From contig LLCB01000148.1 in the NCBI GenBank assembly GCA_001414345.1, forward strand, positions 124,001 to 188,000: a stretch of 64,000 bases of DNA, read 5' to 3'. The position numbers were made by a program, and so were the translations under genes. Source of the stretch: Hymenoscyphus infarciens. Its lineage: Eukaryota; Ascomycota; Leotiomycetes; Helotiales; Helotiaceae. The stretch's first letter is position 1. The number at the start of each line of letters is the position of its first letter. Below, piece by piece: positions 34,901-49,200 of this stretch. The notes under the pieces are model-generated. The model had not been told where the DNA came from, made no database searches, and saw nothing but the letters and a program-made list of their open reading frames with translations.

Positions 34901-37900
34901 CGCCAACGTCGTACATGAACGAAGGAGAACTGTACATGTATGCACACGCGGAGAAAAACACACGCCCACGACGCCCAAAGTACCACCGCTCGCTTGGAGG
35001 AAAAAGAGGGGTGTATTGTGACGGGTGTCGTGCGAGGTCAAGGACCCTGGTTCTTGGGGTTTCGTGCTCCCACACTTCCCCTTTGGGGCTTTTGTGAGAC
35101 GGGGACGGGGGAGGATATAGATGAAGATTGTCGGGATTAAGGGGGATAGGCGAATGGAGGGAGGGGGCTTGTGGTGGGAGTGGATATGGCTGTCATGTGA
35201 TGGCTCAATGGGTAAGTTTACTCCAGGTGGGTTGCAGTGTTAGGGTTTGCTTTGGTTCTAGGTGAGGGGCTGGGAGAGGGGGAGGGTGAGTTGATGAGGT
35301 GAGGTTTGTAAGCGAGGTTTTTGAGGGGGAGGGGGAGATAATGTCTTAGAATTGATTTGTTGTCCCTGAGATGATGAAGGAATTTTTCTACCACTTCCCA
35401 AATAAAAATGTGTGTATATGTGTGGTGATGTCTTTTTGCTAAGGGTAGTAATACAGAGCGATCGAAATCCGACCCTGTTTCGTTATTCTCGTTCGGTCGT
35501 GAGTTACTCGATTCGGATGACCGAGTAATTCTCAAACAGAATGCGTGCGGGTGTTTCCTTCGGCAGATTCAATCCAAGGTATTATTTTCTTTATTGTTTG
35601 AATTTTATGATTGGCTGATTGGTTTTCGATACAGGAGCTTTTTCTAAATGATACTATGATGGGAGAACCCGAAACCATGTGGTAGGTAGATCGGAATCCT
35701 CTTCTATACTTACACTTTCACGCAGGGACACAGCGACGCACGGCACCTGCAGAAAATATATATGCACTTACAGATCAGCCTCTAATCATCCTGTCAGTAT
35801 CATCCCCTCTCCCTTTCCAATAGGAGGAACAACTTTGATATCCCAAAGAATTTCAGGCGAGTGGTCAGCCTCCCTACTTTTTACCATAAGCTGTGCCGTA
35901 TGCTTATAGGTTCATTCAGCGAGTACTTTTGGAAGGCGGAAGCCCATCCGGCGTCAGCAAGATGCACACTTCGCCGCGTGGTTGAACCAACCGAATCGCA
36001 CATATCGGGTTCGGGGAAAATGACCCTTTTGACAAACTAACTTGGTAGGAGTTTGGTAATGGGGGAGAGGAATCTATCTCTGACTTGCATCGGCACCCGT
36101 GCCGGGCAGCGGGATGGGACGCAGCGCGCCGGACCGTTGAAGAAATGGAAACATTCTGTAGACTTTGCTTGTCATCTGGGCTTATTTCGTAAACTTCACC
36201 AACTCGATTTCGGGGTTGGTAGATTGTAGATCCCATCTCACCACCAACCGGGTAAAGAGATGGAAGTGTTGGGTTGTTTGGTGTTGGATGGTTAGTTGCC
36301 TGCCCTTGCGCCATTGAGTTGGTTGAAGATTTACAAATAAATGGGGTATCACCATTTATGATCAGGTGAGGACTTTCAAATCTTCGAGTCTCACCCTCCT
36401 ACCTCTCTCCTGAAAGTAAGGAAGCGGCGTAGGAAGTGAAGATGTTTGGATTTAGAATTTGGGATGAGGTTTGGGAGGTAGGGAGTTGGGGTCTAGAATC
36501 CAGAATCCAGAATAGCTCACAACCAGACTAGAAGGGGCAAATGATTCGAGATGATGGGGTGAGATGAGACAGGATTAAGGGGGGGTATCATATGAATTGA
36601 GGGTTGAATCTGGGGGGGGGGATTCGTTCGTTCGTCATCTCAACGGGGTAAACGTGGCCTTGCTAGGTACCGGATCCCAAATTCGGTTTGACGCACATAG
36701 AAGGCACGCTCACCTACACATACGAGATGGTCCCCAGATAACACTTGCAGATTATCTTTCTTTACGAAAGCGGCAGTTGTAGCGCTGCCGTACCCATGTG
36801 AGCTGAGGTGAGAATTATTGACCGCCGCCGCACCGCTGCACGACATGATGGACTTTCGTCATTTGGAGGGTGTTGTGTTTCGCGTGGGAGTGAGATGGAG
36901 TATGAGGGAGGGATGAGGAGTGAGGAGATGGGAGATGGAGGAGGGTAGAAGGTGGCTACGAGTGGTGAGACGAGACGAGTGGGATAGACCGCCAAAAGGG
37001 GAAGTAAGACTCTGAGGAATTGATGGAGTAAGATGACGCGGGATGTTCGAGTTACAGGATTATGTGCTGCCTGCCATACCATACAAATCAAAAGAATATT
37101 CAGATGGTGGTGTTGTTGTAAGAGAGAAACGCCGACCAACTCAGGATACCAGGTATTGCATAACTTTAATGAGCGCGTGAAGGGGAGATGTGCTGTGCTT
37201 GCATAAACGCGGTGAGAAAGCTATTTTCCGGACACATGATTGGTGCGCCAGACTGACCAGGCGGAGTCATTTTCGGGTCTCTTCCCCCATCCTCCTTGCT
37301 CGTTCCTCCTCTTCCTTCAACCCTGAAAAATAATCAGAACGAAAATCATTATTATTTTCATTTTATATTTTAATTCATTTACTCGATTGGGATGATACTC
37401 TCAACCCCCCAATTTCTTCCGTCTGAAACGCCCTACTCACCCCCAACCGTTAAGGAATTATTCCGGCATTGCCCTATTTTCTTCTATCTCTTATCCACAT
37501 ACATGTCCGCTTCCTCCCGCCTCCTCCTCTACCTCCCCTTTTCCAACGTCTGGACCGACCGACTACGACCCTTCACTCTCCACAAGGCTAGGAATTCGGA
37601 ATGGTGGATACACTTCACATGTCATGACAAGGCTGTGGCACATTCAACTTATCGTAGGCACTTCTATGCATCTCTTGTACGAAGGTATTCTAAGAATACC
37701 CCCATCCGGCCCTTTTCAAGCTTCGCAATCCGGGCCTTCAATTCATCCATCTTATGTTTTTCAACCCCGAAACACACTCTGCTCTCCGAGACTTCCTTTC
37801 TCGTCATCTAGCTCCACAACTCCAACATCTATAATAAAATTCTCTATTTATACAATCGGAACCAGGTGATGGGGAAGTAGTCAAGGGGATATCTCATAAG

Positions 37901-40334
37901 GCTGTCAGTTAGTTTAGCTGGACTGCCACCTGTTTAGCCTAGAGGTCGCGTGGGCAGTACAGTGCATCTCAATATCGAGGTCCTTGATTTGGACATACCC
38001 ACATCCACGGATTGGAGGTGAAGGAAAAGGTGTGGTGGGCCACCTGCTTAATGTATTCAGCTACCGAGTTTTGGGTATTTAGCCTGATATCGTGGATGAG
38101 GAAGGCTGAAGTCCTTTTTCTGGTCACTTTTACGATAGTGTGAGAGGGTACCTAAGTTTGTACCTGAAGACCCTGGATAGGTCCTGTTTGGGGGTCAAGC
38201 GGTTTGTGTCAATTGTTGTTCCTATTTTCTTCTCTTCATTCATCTCTGAAGTTTTTCAGGTTCGTATTTTTGAAGATCCCGTGATACTGCAAAAATACAG
38301 AGCAGAGTTTTTCGGCCGAGTTTTTCACATGGCCATGAAAACCTACCCCGCCATGTCAATAAACTCTCCACCAGATCGGGCAATCACGGTCAAATCATCA
38401 CAAGCTTGATGAACACTCCACCTTATCTCACTTATCACCATGGTAGCAGGGTCCATTGACCGCCTCTTAACCCCTCCCGTTTATCCAATGCAAAACACAC
38501 ATGCCAAGTCGCGCGAATTTCACAACGGGAACTCTGCAAGTGCCATTACTTCTCTACATCCTGCTCCACTACAGTCTATCCATTATTCAAAGATCAAATC
38601 AAAATATTCGAGGAAATAAAAGATGGTGGGAGTGCTGGAGGAAAAATCTCCACTTTTGTACTTCCGTTTTTTTTACCCCTCCCCCCACTTACCCCTCCAA
38701 GGTTGGAGAGAAAAATCTTCACGCTCTCAAACAGTAAAGCTTAGCTGTTTACGAGTCATAATACTTACCCCTCACTTGGTTACCTAGACCGGTGCAGCTT
38801 CGGAAAGAAATGGGGGGTTTTAGTTGAAACGTATTATGACTACATGAAATGGATTTCCCTTTTGCTGCCTAGAGGGATGCGTTACTGCCCAAGTGTAGGA
38901 AACTAGGCCTCTCGGAACGGGTAGAGGGAGCAAGATTTGAAGATTTGTGCTGGTATGATTGAGATATCCACTTTCTAGAAGCAGTTACAATATTTTTATT
39001 TTAAAAAATGTCAGATGCAGGGAAGTGGGGTTATCTTCTTGTTTCCTTTTTTCCAAAGGCTTGAATTGTGGGAACTTCTGCAAGGTGTTTAGAGTTCAAA
39101 GATTGAAGAGAGTATTACCTAGAGTAGTTAGACTTGATTCGGTTTGAGATAATATTTTTGAAATTGGAGTAGGGATCTTGGTTGGGGTTCGTACTTGGGA
39201 AGTTGGGAACGGTCTCGTGGGATTTCGAGAATAGAGTGTCGAGATAGAGTTTTGAGATAGAGTTTAGGGGATTTATAACGTGAACATGTTTGCGAATCCG
39301 AATTTAATCAAGAGTGTATTCTCTGAGGGAGAGGAAGAGAGGGTAGGGTGGAGGGTAATGGGGGGGGGGGGTGGGATTGAGAGCAAATCCGAAAAAGAGA
39401 CACGGAGAGGTTGTTATGTTTTGGTAGAGGTACACGAGGACATTTTTGGAGGGGTTTCCTGGAGCTTGAGCGGTGTTGCGCCTTCTCGTGCCGTCTGGTG
39501 GGATGGTAAAAAAAGGGGGGAAGCATTTTAAGCGAGAAGGATGTTGATACTTGGTTACTTCACTCTCCACCCCCTTCTTATATCTAGCCATCAATATAGA
39601 TGAATGCAATCCAAATACAAGCTACCCAGTACTGGTCTTCGAGAATATCGACCTCTTTGTGAACTCACCAGTTTCCCGATGGTATGACACGAATTTCTAC
39701 TACTTGAGTGAAATTATCAACTTGACGAATAATCTCGAATATAATTCATGCAAACACCATTTTGACGATAATCTCTACTTGGGTATCAAGTAACTGTAAT
39801 TTATGTAGAGTTGAATACATCTCCCCCCCCGGCCAGTCGTTAAATTAATATTGGAAGATATGGATTACTTGTGCTAAATGTCTTGGTTAATTAGTTGCTT
39901 GGTTCTTCTGGATTTGCAAATAGGATTTTGAAAGGGATGTAAATTGCAGTCGTGCTCACACTCACAAAACACAACCACCTTGGAAAGTTTCTTGACACGG
40001 AAAATCATTGAAGTTCACGTAACTGACTCCTAAAGAGAAGGCATGTCGTATTATGCAAAGCCAATAGAGAATGACATGTTTCCAAAGCAGCAAAGTAAAA
40101 GAAACTCGGAACCTCAAAGCGAAACCCATTAAGCATCAACTCAAACCCAAATCCAACCTAGAAAAGACCATACTAATGAGAAGTAGTTAGCAAGACTAGA
40201 ACCAGAAACCCGCATAGGAGAAGACTTATAACAGTAAAAGAGTCCCGTCTAAAGAAACAAGTCCTCGAGATTCAAAGCCACCCAAGGAGAGAACTCCGTC
40301 AATTCGAGTATAGAAACTCACTCAATTCCATTTC
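31979..40334. other. 8.4-kb gene-poor stretch
   Basis: It begins with the 3' UTR of the GATA_AreA-like gene. ORFs such as 34045-34725 (minus) and 33077-33568 (minus) are low-complexity readings of simple-sequence DNA, and 37392-37811 (plus) has no recognisable domain. A (GTAT)n tract is at 34247-34282, G/T-rich tracts at 33110-33500, and homopolymers at 36613 and 39360. I see no gene. Confidence 0.5.
34247..34282. repeat. (GTAT)n microsatellite
   Basis: About eight perfect tetranucleotide units. It gives artefactual IHTY repeats in a minus-strand ORF. Confidence 0.9.
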
Positions 40335-41210
40335 TCAATTGCCATTCTTCTCCAAGAACTTCAAAATGTATCCCGCAATCTCCTCCGTATGACTGAGAAC
40401 AGCAAAATGCCCAGCATCAAGCAGATGTAACTCAAATTTCTTAACATCCCTCGCAAAAGCTTCCGCGCCAGAGGGAATGAAAATGATATCGTGTTTTCCC
40501 CAAACCGCCAACACAGGAACATTCGAAGTACGAAAGTATTCCTGAAACTTTGGATACAAAGTCAAATTTGTTCTGTAATCATAAAGAAGTTGAAGTTGGA
40601 TATCCTTGTTGCCAGGACGATCTGTCAACGCATAATCCAAGTACCAAGACTCCGGAGCAACCTTGGATGGGTCTGGTGTTCCAAGAAGATATTGGGTTTT
40701 GTATCCTTCGAGTGTGAGTGCAGAATCCCGAATGACGGTCTTATCTTCTTCGCTTCCTGATGCCCAGAGAGCACGAATGGGAGCCCAGAATTCAGCTCCG
40801 AAACCTTCGTCGTAGGCGTTTCCATTTTGTGTGATGATTGCTTGGATGGATTCTGGTCTTCTCAATGCAAGACGGAAGCCGGTTGGTGCGCCGTAGTCGA
40901 AGACGTAGACGCTGTATTTTGTGATTTTGAGAGTATCCAGGAAGGCTTCGATGCTTATGGCGATGCTTTCGAAAGTGTATGAGTAGTTTCGATTCGAAGG
41001 AACTTCCGTGAAGCCATAACCTGGGAGGTCTGGAGCGATGACTCGGTATTTGGCACTAAGGAGGGGAATAAGGTTACGGAATTGATGAGAGGAGGCTGGG
41101 AAGCCATGAAGGAGGAGGATGACGGGTTTGTGTGCTGAGGAGTCTCCTGAGTCTCGGTAAAATATGTTAAGACCATCGGCTGAGACGGAGAAGGTGTTGT
41201 ATGGAGCCAT
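40335..41210 (-). CDS. alpha/beta hydrolase, haloalkane dehalogenase / epoxide hydrolase-like
   Basis: A single-exon 291-aa protein with the alpha/beta-hydrolase fold. It has an oxyanion-hole motif HGFP (residues 35-38), then APDLPGYGFTE (59-69), and a nucleophile elbow in which aspartate replaces the usual serine (VFDYGAPTGF, Asp105). The acid candidate is Asp241 (WGKHD) and the catalytic histidine is His268 (DAGHFAV). An Asp nucleophile followed by aromatic-Gly is the pattern of haloalkane dehalogenases and epoxide hydrolases, which form an alkyl-enzyme ester cleaved by water. A helical cap fits residues about 135-220. No signal peptide or TM helix, so it is probably cytosolic. It is the last intact gene before the RIP block. 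Substrate not predictable: the second halide-stabilising or epoxide-activating residues were not identified. Confidence 0.9.
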   Translation of the reverse strand: MAPYNTFSVSADGLNIFYRDSGDSSAHKPVILLLHGFPASSHQFRNLIPLLSAKYRVIAPDLPGYGFTEVPSNRNYSYTFESIAISIEAFLDTLKITKYSVYVFDYGAPTGFRLALRRPESIQAIITQNGNAYDEGFGAEFWAPIRALWASGSEEDKTVIRDSALTLEGYKTQYLLGTPDPSKVAPESWYLDYALTDRPGNKDIQLQLLYDYRTNLTLYPKFQEYFRTSNVPVLAVWGKHDIIFIPSGAEAFARDVKKFELHLLDAGHFAVLSHTEEIAGYILKFLEKNGN

Positions 41211-41737
41211 TGCGGGATTTAAAAAGGTAGTCTTGGTTTGAAGTCGAGGCTTTATTGATTTGGAAAACAGAGTATTCAGTTCCAGGAAGCTGATTGATGC
41301 GTTATTGGTTTGTAGTATGATCTGATGGTATTCTCCTCTGGAGAAAAGAGGTGAATTATATACTTTTCATTTTTCAAAAAGTGGACCAAGAAAACTTCAC
41401 ATCATTCGACGGGACTCGATACTGGTAAAGCTTTATGATGTAATACATGTTTTCTAATCAACTTGCAGTTCCTATTTCCATGGCATAGGATACACCACCA
41501 CTCCCCTGCAAGGCGCACACGCCTGGCCACTCGGGGAGCTTCGAGGGCGCCTCAACAGCAACCTCCAGCTTCACGCAACTATGTGCATTTGATCGTCCAT
41601 TGTCCTCTTCTGTCACCCATTCTTACTTTCGAATTCTGGCCGAAGATATTTGCCGCATAAATTGACGCGAAGGGCGTGGTGACTCTGGCGCAATCGGAGC
41701 TTTCCGCGGAGATGCCACTGGCCCATATTTGTAACTA
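41211..41737. other. hydrolase promoter and edge of the AT-rich block
   Basis: Upstream region of the minus-strand hydrolase, GC-balanced up to the transposon end at 41738. The 65-codon plus-strand ORF here has no recognisable content. Confidence 0.45.
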
Positions 41738-42279
41738 CAGCGATGTGCACGTCCTGCTTTAACCAATCCGCCCTATCAAAAAAAGGTTGCGAACACCTCT
41801 TTTATAACTAACTCTCTTATATTACTCTACAACCACGCCTCTAGGGCTTAAACCCTACAAGGCAATTAAACTTTTTTTTTATTTTTTTTATTATTTATAT
41901 TCAAATAGTCTTTTTAGCTGCCTAAAGCCGGCGCTATATAGACGTACTATTTATAGAGTTTTATCTAAAAGTAGCTTATATACTTCTTAGAGTACCTATT
42001 ACTAGGCCTACTATATATATATACCTCTACGCTCCTAGCTTTATATCCTAGTAATAGCTTAGTCTCTTCTTCTATTCCTTCTATTCTAATTCGAATTTAA
42101 TATTTTTAGTTATTCTTATAAATAACTAAATTAGTACTTTATAATAGCTCTTATAAAAAGAGCTTAGTTAGCTCTCCTCTATATAGGACTAATAATAATC
42201 GTCTTCTAGTATACTATCTTATATAGAACTATTCTCTAGTATATCTCTAATCTAAGTTTCCTAGTTCTATCTTCTATTC

Positions 42280-42520
42280 TCTCTACTTTATAGTCTTATA
42301 TCTTCTAAGAGGTATTTTACTACTTTATCTAAGAGCTACTAAACGTACTTTGAATATTTACTAATATAAATAGTAAAGAATTAGTTCTCTATAACTACTA
42401 GAGAATCAGTTCTCTACTCTATAGTTCTATATCTCTTAAGAAGTATCTTACTACTTTATTAAAGTACTATTAAATATACTTTGAATATCTACTAATATAA
42501 ATAGTAGAGGATCTATTATC
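42280..42520. repeat. internal direct duplication in the DNA transposon
   Basis: Two diverged copies of about 125 bp follow each other (starting near 42280 and 42411). They share ACTACTTTAT, TACTTTGAATAT and TACTAATATAAATAGTA in the same order and spacing. Confidence 0.55.
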
Positions 42521-42835
42521 TAGTTATAAAAACCTCTTTATATCTATACTCTTATTTATACTACCTAGGCCTCTTCTAATTACTCTATTACTATTATTAG
42601 AGATTCTTTACCTCTTTTAGTAATTCTCTTAACTTAAATATAGTATATACTAACTATATAGAATAACTACTATAGATATTACCTCTAATCTTAGGTTAGT
42701 ATATAGCCCTTGCCTTCTTAGAGTTATATATAATTCTATAATATATCTAGAGTAGAAGTTCTCTAGTATCGGCGGATATATAGAATCGACTTTAGAGGCT
42801 TTCTTAATTAGTTCGTTTTAGTAGTCTATAGATAC

Positions 42836-43216
42836 TATAACGGCACGAAATACACACTATAGAAGAAGAGGTATATAGGAGTGCGTTTAAGACTAAATAA
42901 CGTAAGTAGATACTAGGCTCTAATATAGAAGAAAAGGAAAAACTATTCTTCTTCCGTACTAAGTATAAACATCTATATATAAGAGGTCGAAGACTACTAA
43001 GTCCTAATAAGAATAATATCTAAGTCCTTTCTAATATAGCTACTAAAACAACAAAGGCTTTAAAGCTAAATATATAAGACCTTAAAGCGAAACATATAAT
43101 ATCTGATCCTTACTCTCTTCAGCCCCTTCTATCTTATAAGTCGTAGAAGTATTAGTAGTTATAGAGGTATCAGCAGTTTTATAAATGCCGACAATTTAGA
43201 ATAGCGTACTATTACA
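42836..43216 (-). repeat. 3' LTR of the chromovirus (left copy)
   Basis: 381 bp, same length as the copy at 50296-50676. Differences between the two are nearly all transitions of the RIP type (for example CGGCACG versus TAGTACG at the outer end). Confidence 0.92.
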
Positions 43217-46200
43217 TTCTCTCTCCTTTAAAAAGACTCGTTCTAAGTCTTTAGTTATTAATCGACATAGTATTAGGTTAACTAGAGTATTATTTATATA
43301 ATTATTATAAAGAATATAACTTATCTACTATTATAGTATCTAGTAGTTAAGGTAGGGTTAGTAGCTAGTAGTATTATTATTTTAAGAGATAATCGTTCTT
43401 TATTTACTATTATATACTATATAATAATAGATATAAATAAAAGAGAGGCTGATTATTAGCTATTAGGTAGAAAGCGGTATACTACTATAGAGTTGTTATA
43501 TTCTTACTATTATTATATATTATAATAGTAATTATTAAGTAATAAATAATAATTATAAAGTAATAGCTATTATTATAAGTAATATATTAGTAGGCGACTT
43601 TTCCTTGATTCTAACTTCTCTTCTTCTTTTCTTTTTATCTAAAACAACATATAGTAAGAATACCTTCTAATTAGGTATATTCTTATATACTAACTTTTAT
43701 CTTAGAATATATATATATATTATATATATATATATAAAAGTAAGTCTTTCCCTCTTTTATTAGGCCTAGTTTAAGGCTAATCTAATATAGTAAAATACCT
43801 CTCTTATATCCTCCTAGTACGCTTCTAACTACCTACCGAGTCTACTATATTTAGTACCTTTGAATAAAATCTTAGAACAGAGATTACGTATATGCTTTTA
43901 AGAAGCTAAAGTCGAAGAAGTATAAGTACTATATAGAGTAGAATACTATATATATTCTAGTAAGTTTAATCTTAAATATATATTAAATTCGTTCTAACTT
44001 AGGTAGTTGCCGTAGTTTATAAAGAAGGAGTTTAGTAAGCTTAAGCTTAAGAAGGAGAAGGAGGCTATTAAGAAGGCTACTAAGGCCTTAGATAAAGTAT
44101 TAGTTATTACTAGTATAGAGACACTAAAGAATAGTTTAGAGATATAGTTCGCCCTTCTAGAGAAGACTTAGACGCTTCGCGCTAAGGTTACTATAAGTAC
44201 CTCTTACTTATTAGAGGGGTTTTAGTTACTAATATTTAACAGTCCTTACGCTATACTATAAAGGGTAGGACCTCTGTCTAAACCTAGTTCAGGTCCTCTT
44301 TAAGGCCTACTTAAAAAGTTTATAGACGTCCCCTTCTAAGCCGGTTATAAGAGGTCGTTAAGGTAAGAAGCGTGCTTATAAAGAGGAGATAGAGGAAGAG
44401 CTAGTTTAGGCTTCTTATACTTAAGAGAGTAAGAAGGAGAATAATAAGTTAGAGGAAGGAGAGGCTTTAGCCTAGAGAGAGTTAGTAGGCTCTATTTCAG
44501 TAGTAACTCGGTCTTAGTTCTTTACTTTATTAATTTTAAACATTCCTACTAGTTAGTGTTTTATCTTAGGTTTTTATTATAAGTTCCTTATTAAGAGTAA
44601 CTAGAATTAGAGGGTATTAATAGAGTTTTATAAATTAACTCTTTTACTTAATTCTTATCTAATTCCTATATATTAATCTATTTAAAAAGGAGTTAAGGTA
44701 GTCTTAGCTATTCTAGATATTTAGTATAAAAGTCTCTTAGATAATATAGTAAACCTTAAAAATTATTTATAAGATACTAAGTAGAATCTAAATTATATCT
44801 AACCTATTTTACCTAATATTATAGCTATCTTTTAAAAAGTCTATTACTAAGTATTTCTTAAACCTTCTATTCTTATATATCTTAAATAATATCTAGTAAA
44901 GGCTTTAGAGTCTCTTATCCTAGTAAAGAGGTATTTAGATCCTTTAAAAGTATATTAGAGACAAAAACATTATAAATTAATAATCCTTCTAGAAGTTTTA
45001 GTCTATAAAAGTATCTTATATAATCTAGTATTTTAAAAGGTTCTATCTACTATTTAGTAAGCTTTTAGCTAGGATAATTTATCTTAAGATTCTTAGTAGA
45101 TAAGTAGACTTTGTCTCTAACGTCCTAGTTAATAGCTCTTTAGTATTAATTTATACTATCCTCTATTCTTTTTTAGGCCTTACTTATATTATCTTTTACT
45201 ATCTTTTAAGTAGAGTATATATATTAAACTACTTTTACTATCTTATTATAGTTAAGACGTTTCTAGGGAATAGACGTCTTTAGTATATTCTAGTCTTATA
45301 AAGTCCTTAGGTTAAGTCTAAACTTAAGCTAATAAGAGGTTATACTAATAGATAAGTATAGAAGTGTTATTTATACTCTATCTATTAGAGAGATTAATTC
45401 GCTCTAGTTATCTTAGTAGTAGCTTATAAAGGGCCTTAGTCTTTAATTAATATATTAGTTTATTATCTCTATCTATCTATCTATTTATTTATAGTAAGTA
45501 GTACTAAGCTTAAGCTTAATACTAATTATTTAATAAAATTTAGTCTAAAATAATAATATAAATTAAGGTCCTTAATTAGACGTAATTGATTTAGAGTAGT
45601 AACTAAAATAGTAAATCTATTAAATAAAGAGTTTAGCTAAGCCTTTAACGTCTATAGTTAAGTAATAGAGTATTAATACTAAATCCTTTCTAAGTTAGTT
45701 AATAAATACTAGTATAGTGTTAAATCTATGTTTATCTTTTAGAAATAATTTAAAATCTATATATAAATATTATATAAGATAGTTAGATACTAGAAGAGAG
45801 TAAAGAAAGCCTTACTACTTAGTCTATTAAGAATAAGAGTATTTATAGGCTTAATAATTTACTATATACCTCTTATAGTTTAAACCTAGTCTAACTTAGT
45901 AGTAGTATTATATTAATAACTAGTATATCTTTTTCGTACTTAAGTAAGTACTAGATACTTAGTTATAGACTTCTTAGATTAGCTTTATATATAGTTTAGT
46001 ATTCCTTTAAACGTAAAGTCGATTCTTAAAAAGAAGTAAATTATCTAGTAAGATAGAGTATCTATCTAGAAGTTTATAACGTTCTTTTTAAAAAGAGTAT
46101 AGGTTATCTTCTTTTAACTTCTAAATTATATTTAAACTTAACTCTAGAATAATATCTATTATATTAAGAGATATAAACTATTCTTATAAAAAGATCTAAG

Positions 46201-49200
46201 CAAGTTTAGTATTAATTTAGAGGTCTAACTAATTAGGTTCTAAGAGAGTATATAAGTAGCTGTCTAATTTAGCTTAATTATAGGTTTTTAAGTCTTATTT
46301 ATATTAAGTTAATATATCTACTTTTTAATTACTCTTCTTAAACGTAAATTAGATTTAAAAGTTAAAGTCTAATAAAAACTCTATCTATTAGACTTACTTA
46401 ACTATAAGTAGCTTAGTTATTATAAAGTATTCTAATAATCTATAGTCTAAATATACGTTAATACGCTTCTAATATAATATAAGTTTAGAGTACTATTTCT
46501 TAAAAGCTTCTATAATAATAGATAGTTCTTTATTATAGATCTCTTAGTTTAATTCGTAGTTAACTAAGACGTGTAAGTAGAACCTAATAAGGTACTAAAA
46601 GCTATTATATTATTATAAGAAAACACCTACTATTACTCCTTCTAAAGAGTCTATTTCTACCTTTATATTATAATTAAGGTTAAAGTAGTATAAGGTTTAT
46701 ATAGTAAGTAGCCTAGTCCTTAGCGCTTTAAAAGCTTTATTATATTTAGATATTTATAGAAAAGGCTCTAAAGAGCGTATTATTATAGTTAGAGGTTTAG
46801 CGATTTTAGTATAACTTTTAATAAATTATTTATAAAATCCTATAAACTCTAGATAAGACTTTATACTTATTATAGTAGTAGATTAGACCTAGTTCTATAA
46901 AGGTTCTACTTTTTTAAGGTTAACTTTAAGTCTTTTTATAGTTAAGATAAATCCTAAGTATTTAACTCTAGTAATACTAAATTTGCTTTTCTTAATATCT
47001 ACTTAGAGTTCTACTTCTCGAAGCCGACTTAGAACCTTCTTAACTTATTCCTTATATTCTTTAATAGTATTTAAATAAATTAAAATATTATTTAAGTAAG
47101 TAATATAGAAGTTATCTAGATAATTAATTAAGACGTTATTTATATAACGTTAATAGGTAGTAGAGCTATTATAGAGTCTAAAAGGAAGAACCTTATATTT
47201 ATATATACTATATCTTATTCTAAATATAGTTATCTCTTCTAAGATAGAGTCTATCTAGATATAATAGAAAGCTTATCTTATATCTAACTTAGTAAAGATT
47301 TTAGCTATTTTTATTCTTAAAAGAAGCTTATTAATTTAAGAGATTAGATAAGGATTATTTTAAGTTAGAGTATTAAGCTTCCTATAATTAATATAGAACC
47401 GTAGCTTATTACTATTAGCTTTTTTAACAAAGAGTACTAGAGAGGTAAAAGAGCTATTACTATTAATAATAAACCTCTTATCTAGGTTCTTTATAAGATA
47501 CTCCTTTATAGCTTTAAGCTCTATAGTTAACTATTAATATAGAGGTAAAAAGGAGTTAGAAAGTAGTTTATTTAAAGTAATCTTATAGTTATATTTATAG
47601 TAAGAAAGGAGCTTATTAAAAGCTACTTTTAAGAACATGTCTTTATAAGAAGAATAATATTTTAGAAGTTAGGCTTATATTAGAGCTCTTATATTATCAT
47701 CGTCTTAAAGAGAGGCTAACTTTTTATTAATAATCTAATCTAGCTTATAAATACTAGTTATATAAAATTCTAAGTTAGGTTATTTTATATTAAAGTATAT
47801 AGTATTAGCACTTATTTTACTAATAAAAGAGTATAAAGTCTAGTTTTTTAAAACTATACTAGTAGTTTAAAAGGGCTTTAAACTAGAGTTAGAGGTTAAA
47901 ATTTTAAGAGGAGTTATTATTATAAATAGAAGTAATAACTTAGCTATATTTATAAGTCTACTCTTTTTATATCTTTCTTATTACTAGATAGCATACTCTC
48001 TCTAATTCGTATCTAACTAGTGATTTAAAAAGGGTTTCTAGTTCTAGCTAGAAAGTAGAAGTAAGATCTTCTTACTAAAGTAGAGAGTTAGGGGGTAATT
48101 AGCTAGCTAAGTAATCTAGCTCTTTAAGAGGTTAAGAAGGATTTTAAAGTAGTTTAACTACTTATTACTAATAATTAGGTCTTACTATCTAAGATCTAGA
48201 ATAATAAAAAGATAGTTAAGAATATAACGTTTATTAATATTTAGATATAGTTATATATACTATATTATCTAGCTTTTAGTACTATTATTATATCTATAAA
48301 CAAATACTATATATAGTAATCTCTAAATCTTTAAACCTATTATCTTAGATAAATATAGAGCTAGAGGCTGATTTAGAAACAGGTACCCGTTTACTTCTAT
48401 ATCTACTAAAGCTTATAATTTAATACTATATCCCTATATACTAAGAGTAGTATTTATAAAGAACTGTTTTCCTCTTATAAGCTTAGAAAGATTAAGTCTA
48501 GTTAGATTATAATTATATAAGCCTAGGAAGGAATTTTTACCTAAGCCTTTTTATTTTCCTCCTAACTTAGCTTAGAGTTAGAGTACTTTTTAAAAGGTTA
48601 TTCTTCTTTATATTAATTATCTATCTTATTAATACTAAGAAGATTAGAGTAATTAGATTTAAAATACCTAGGCTTACTATAATAGTAATACTTTATACTA
48701 GTAGAGACTTAGTCTATTAACATAGTCTTTAATTTTTTACTAATAGAAAATAGTCTAGGAGTTTATAAAATCTTCTAAGATATAGGATTAAGTCTATATA
48801 AGAGTAGAGAGGGTTTTAGAGTTAAGCTAAGTAAAGATTAAAAAGTACTTATCTTTTTAAATAATAAGGTTATACTAATTAGTTTAGTTATAGTACTAGT
48901 TATAGATAATTCTATATTTTAGCGCTTCTCCTTATCTAAGGCTAAAAGATATACTACTATCTTATTAAAATTATAATTCTAATCTCTCTTAGCTATAGTA
49001 GAGCTACCTTAGAGCTATAGTATAATCTTATTCTATATCTAGTAGAATCTTTCTAACTCTAGTATTCTCTTAAGTATAGTTATACTTAAGAAGCGTGCTC
49101 TAAAATCTAAAAAGGTTTCTTCTATATAACCCTTTTCACCTATTTATAAGGCTTAAAATTTATTCTAAGTATCCTCCTTCTTATAACTAGTTAAGAAGTA

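Noticed and set aside
37392..37811. 139-codon plus-strand ORF
   Set aside because: No recognisable family, no clear intron structure, and an overlapping ORF in another frame; kept out of the gene list.
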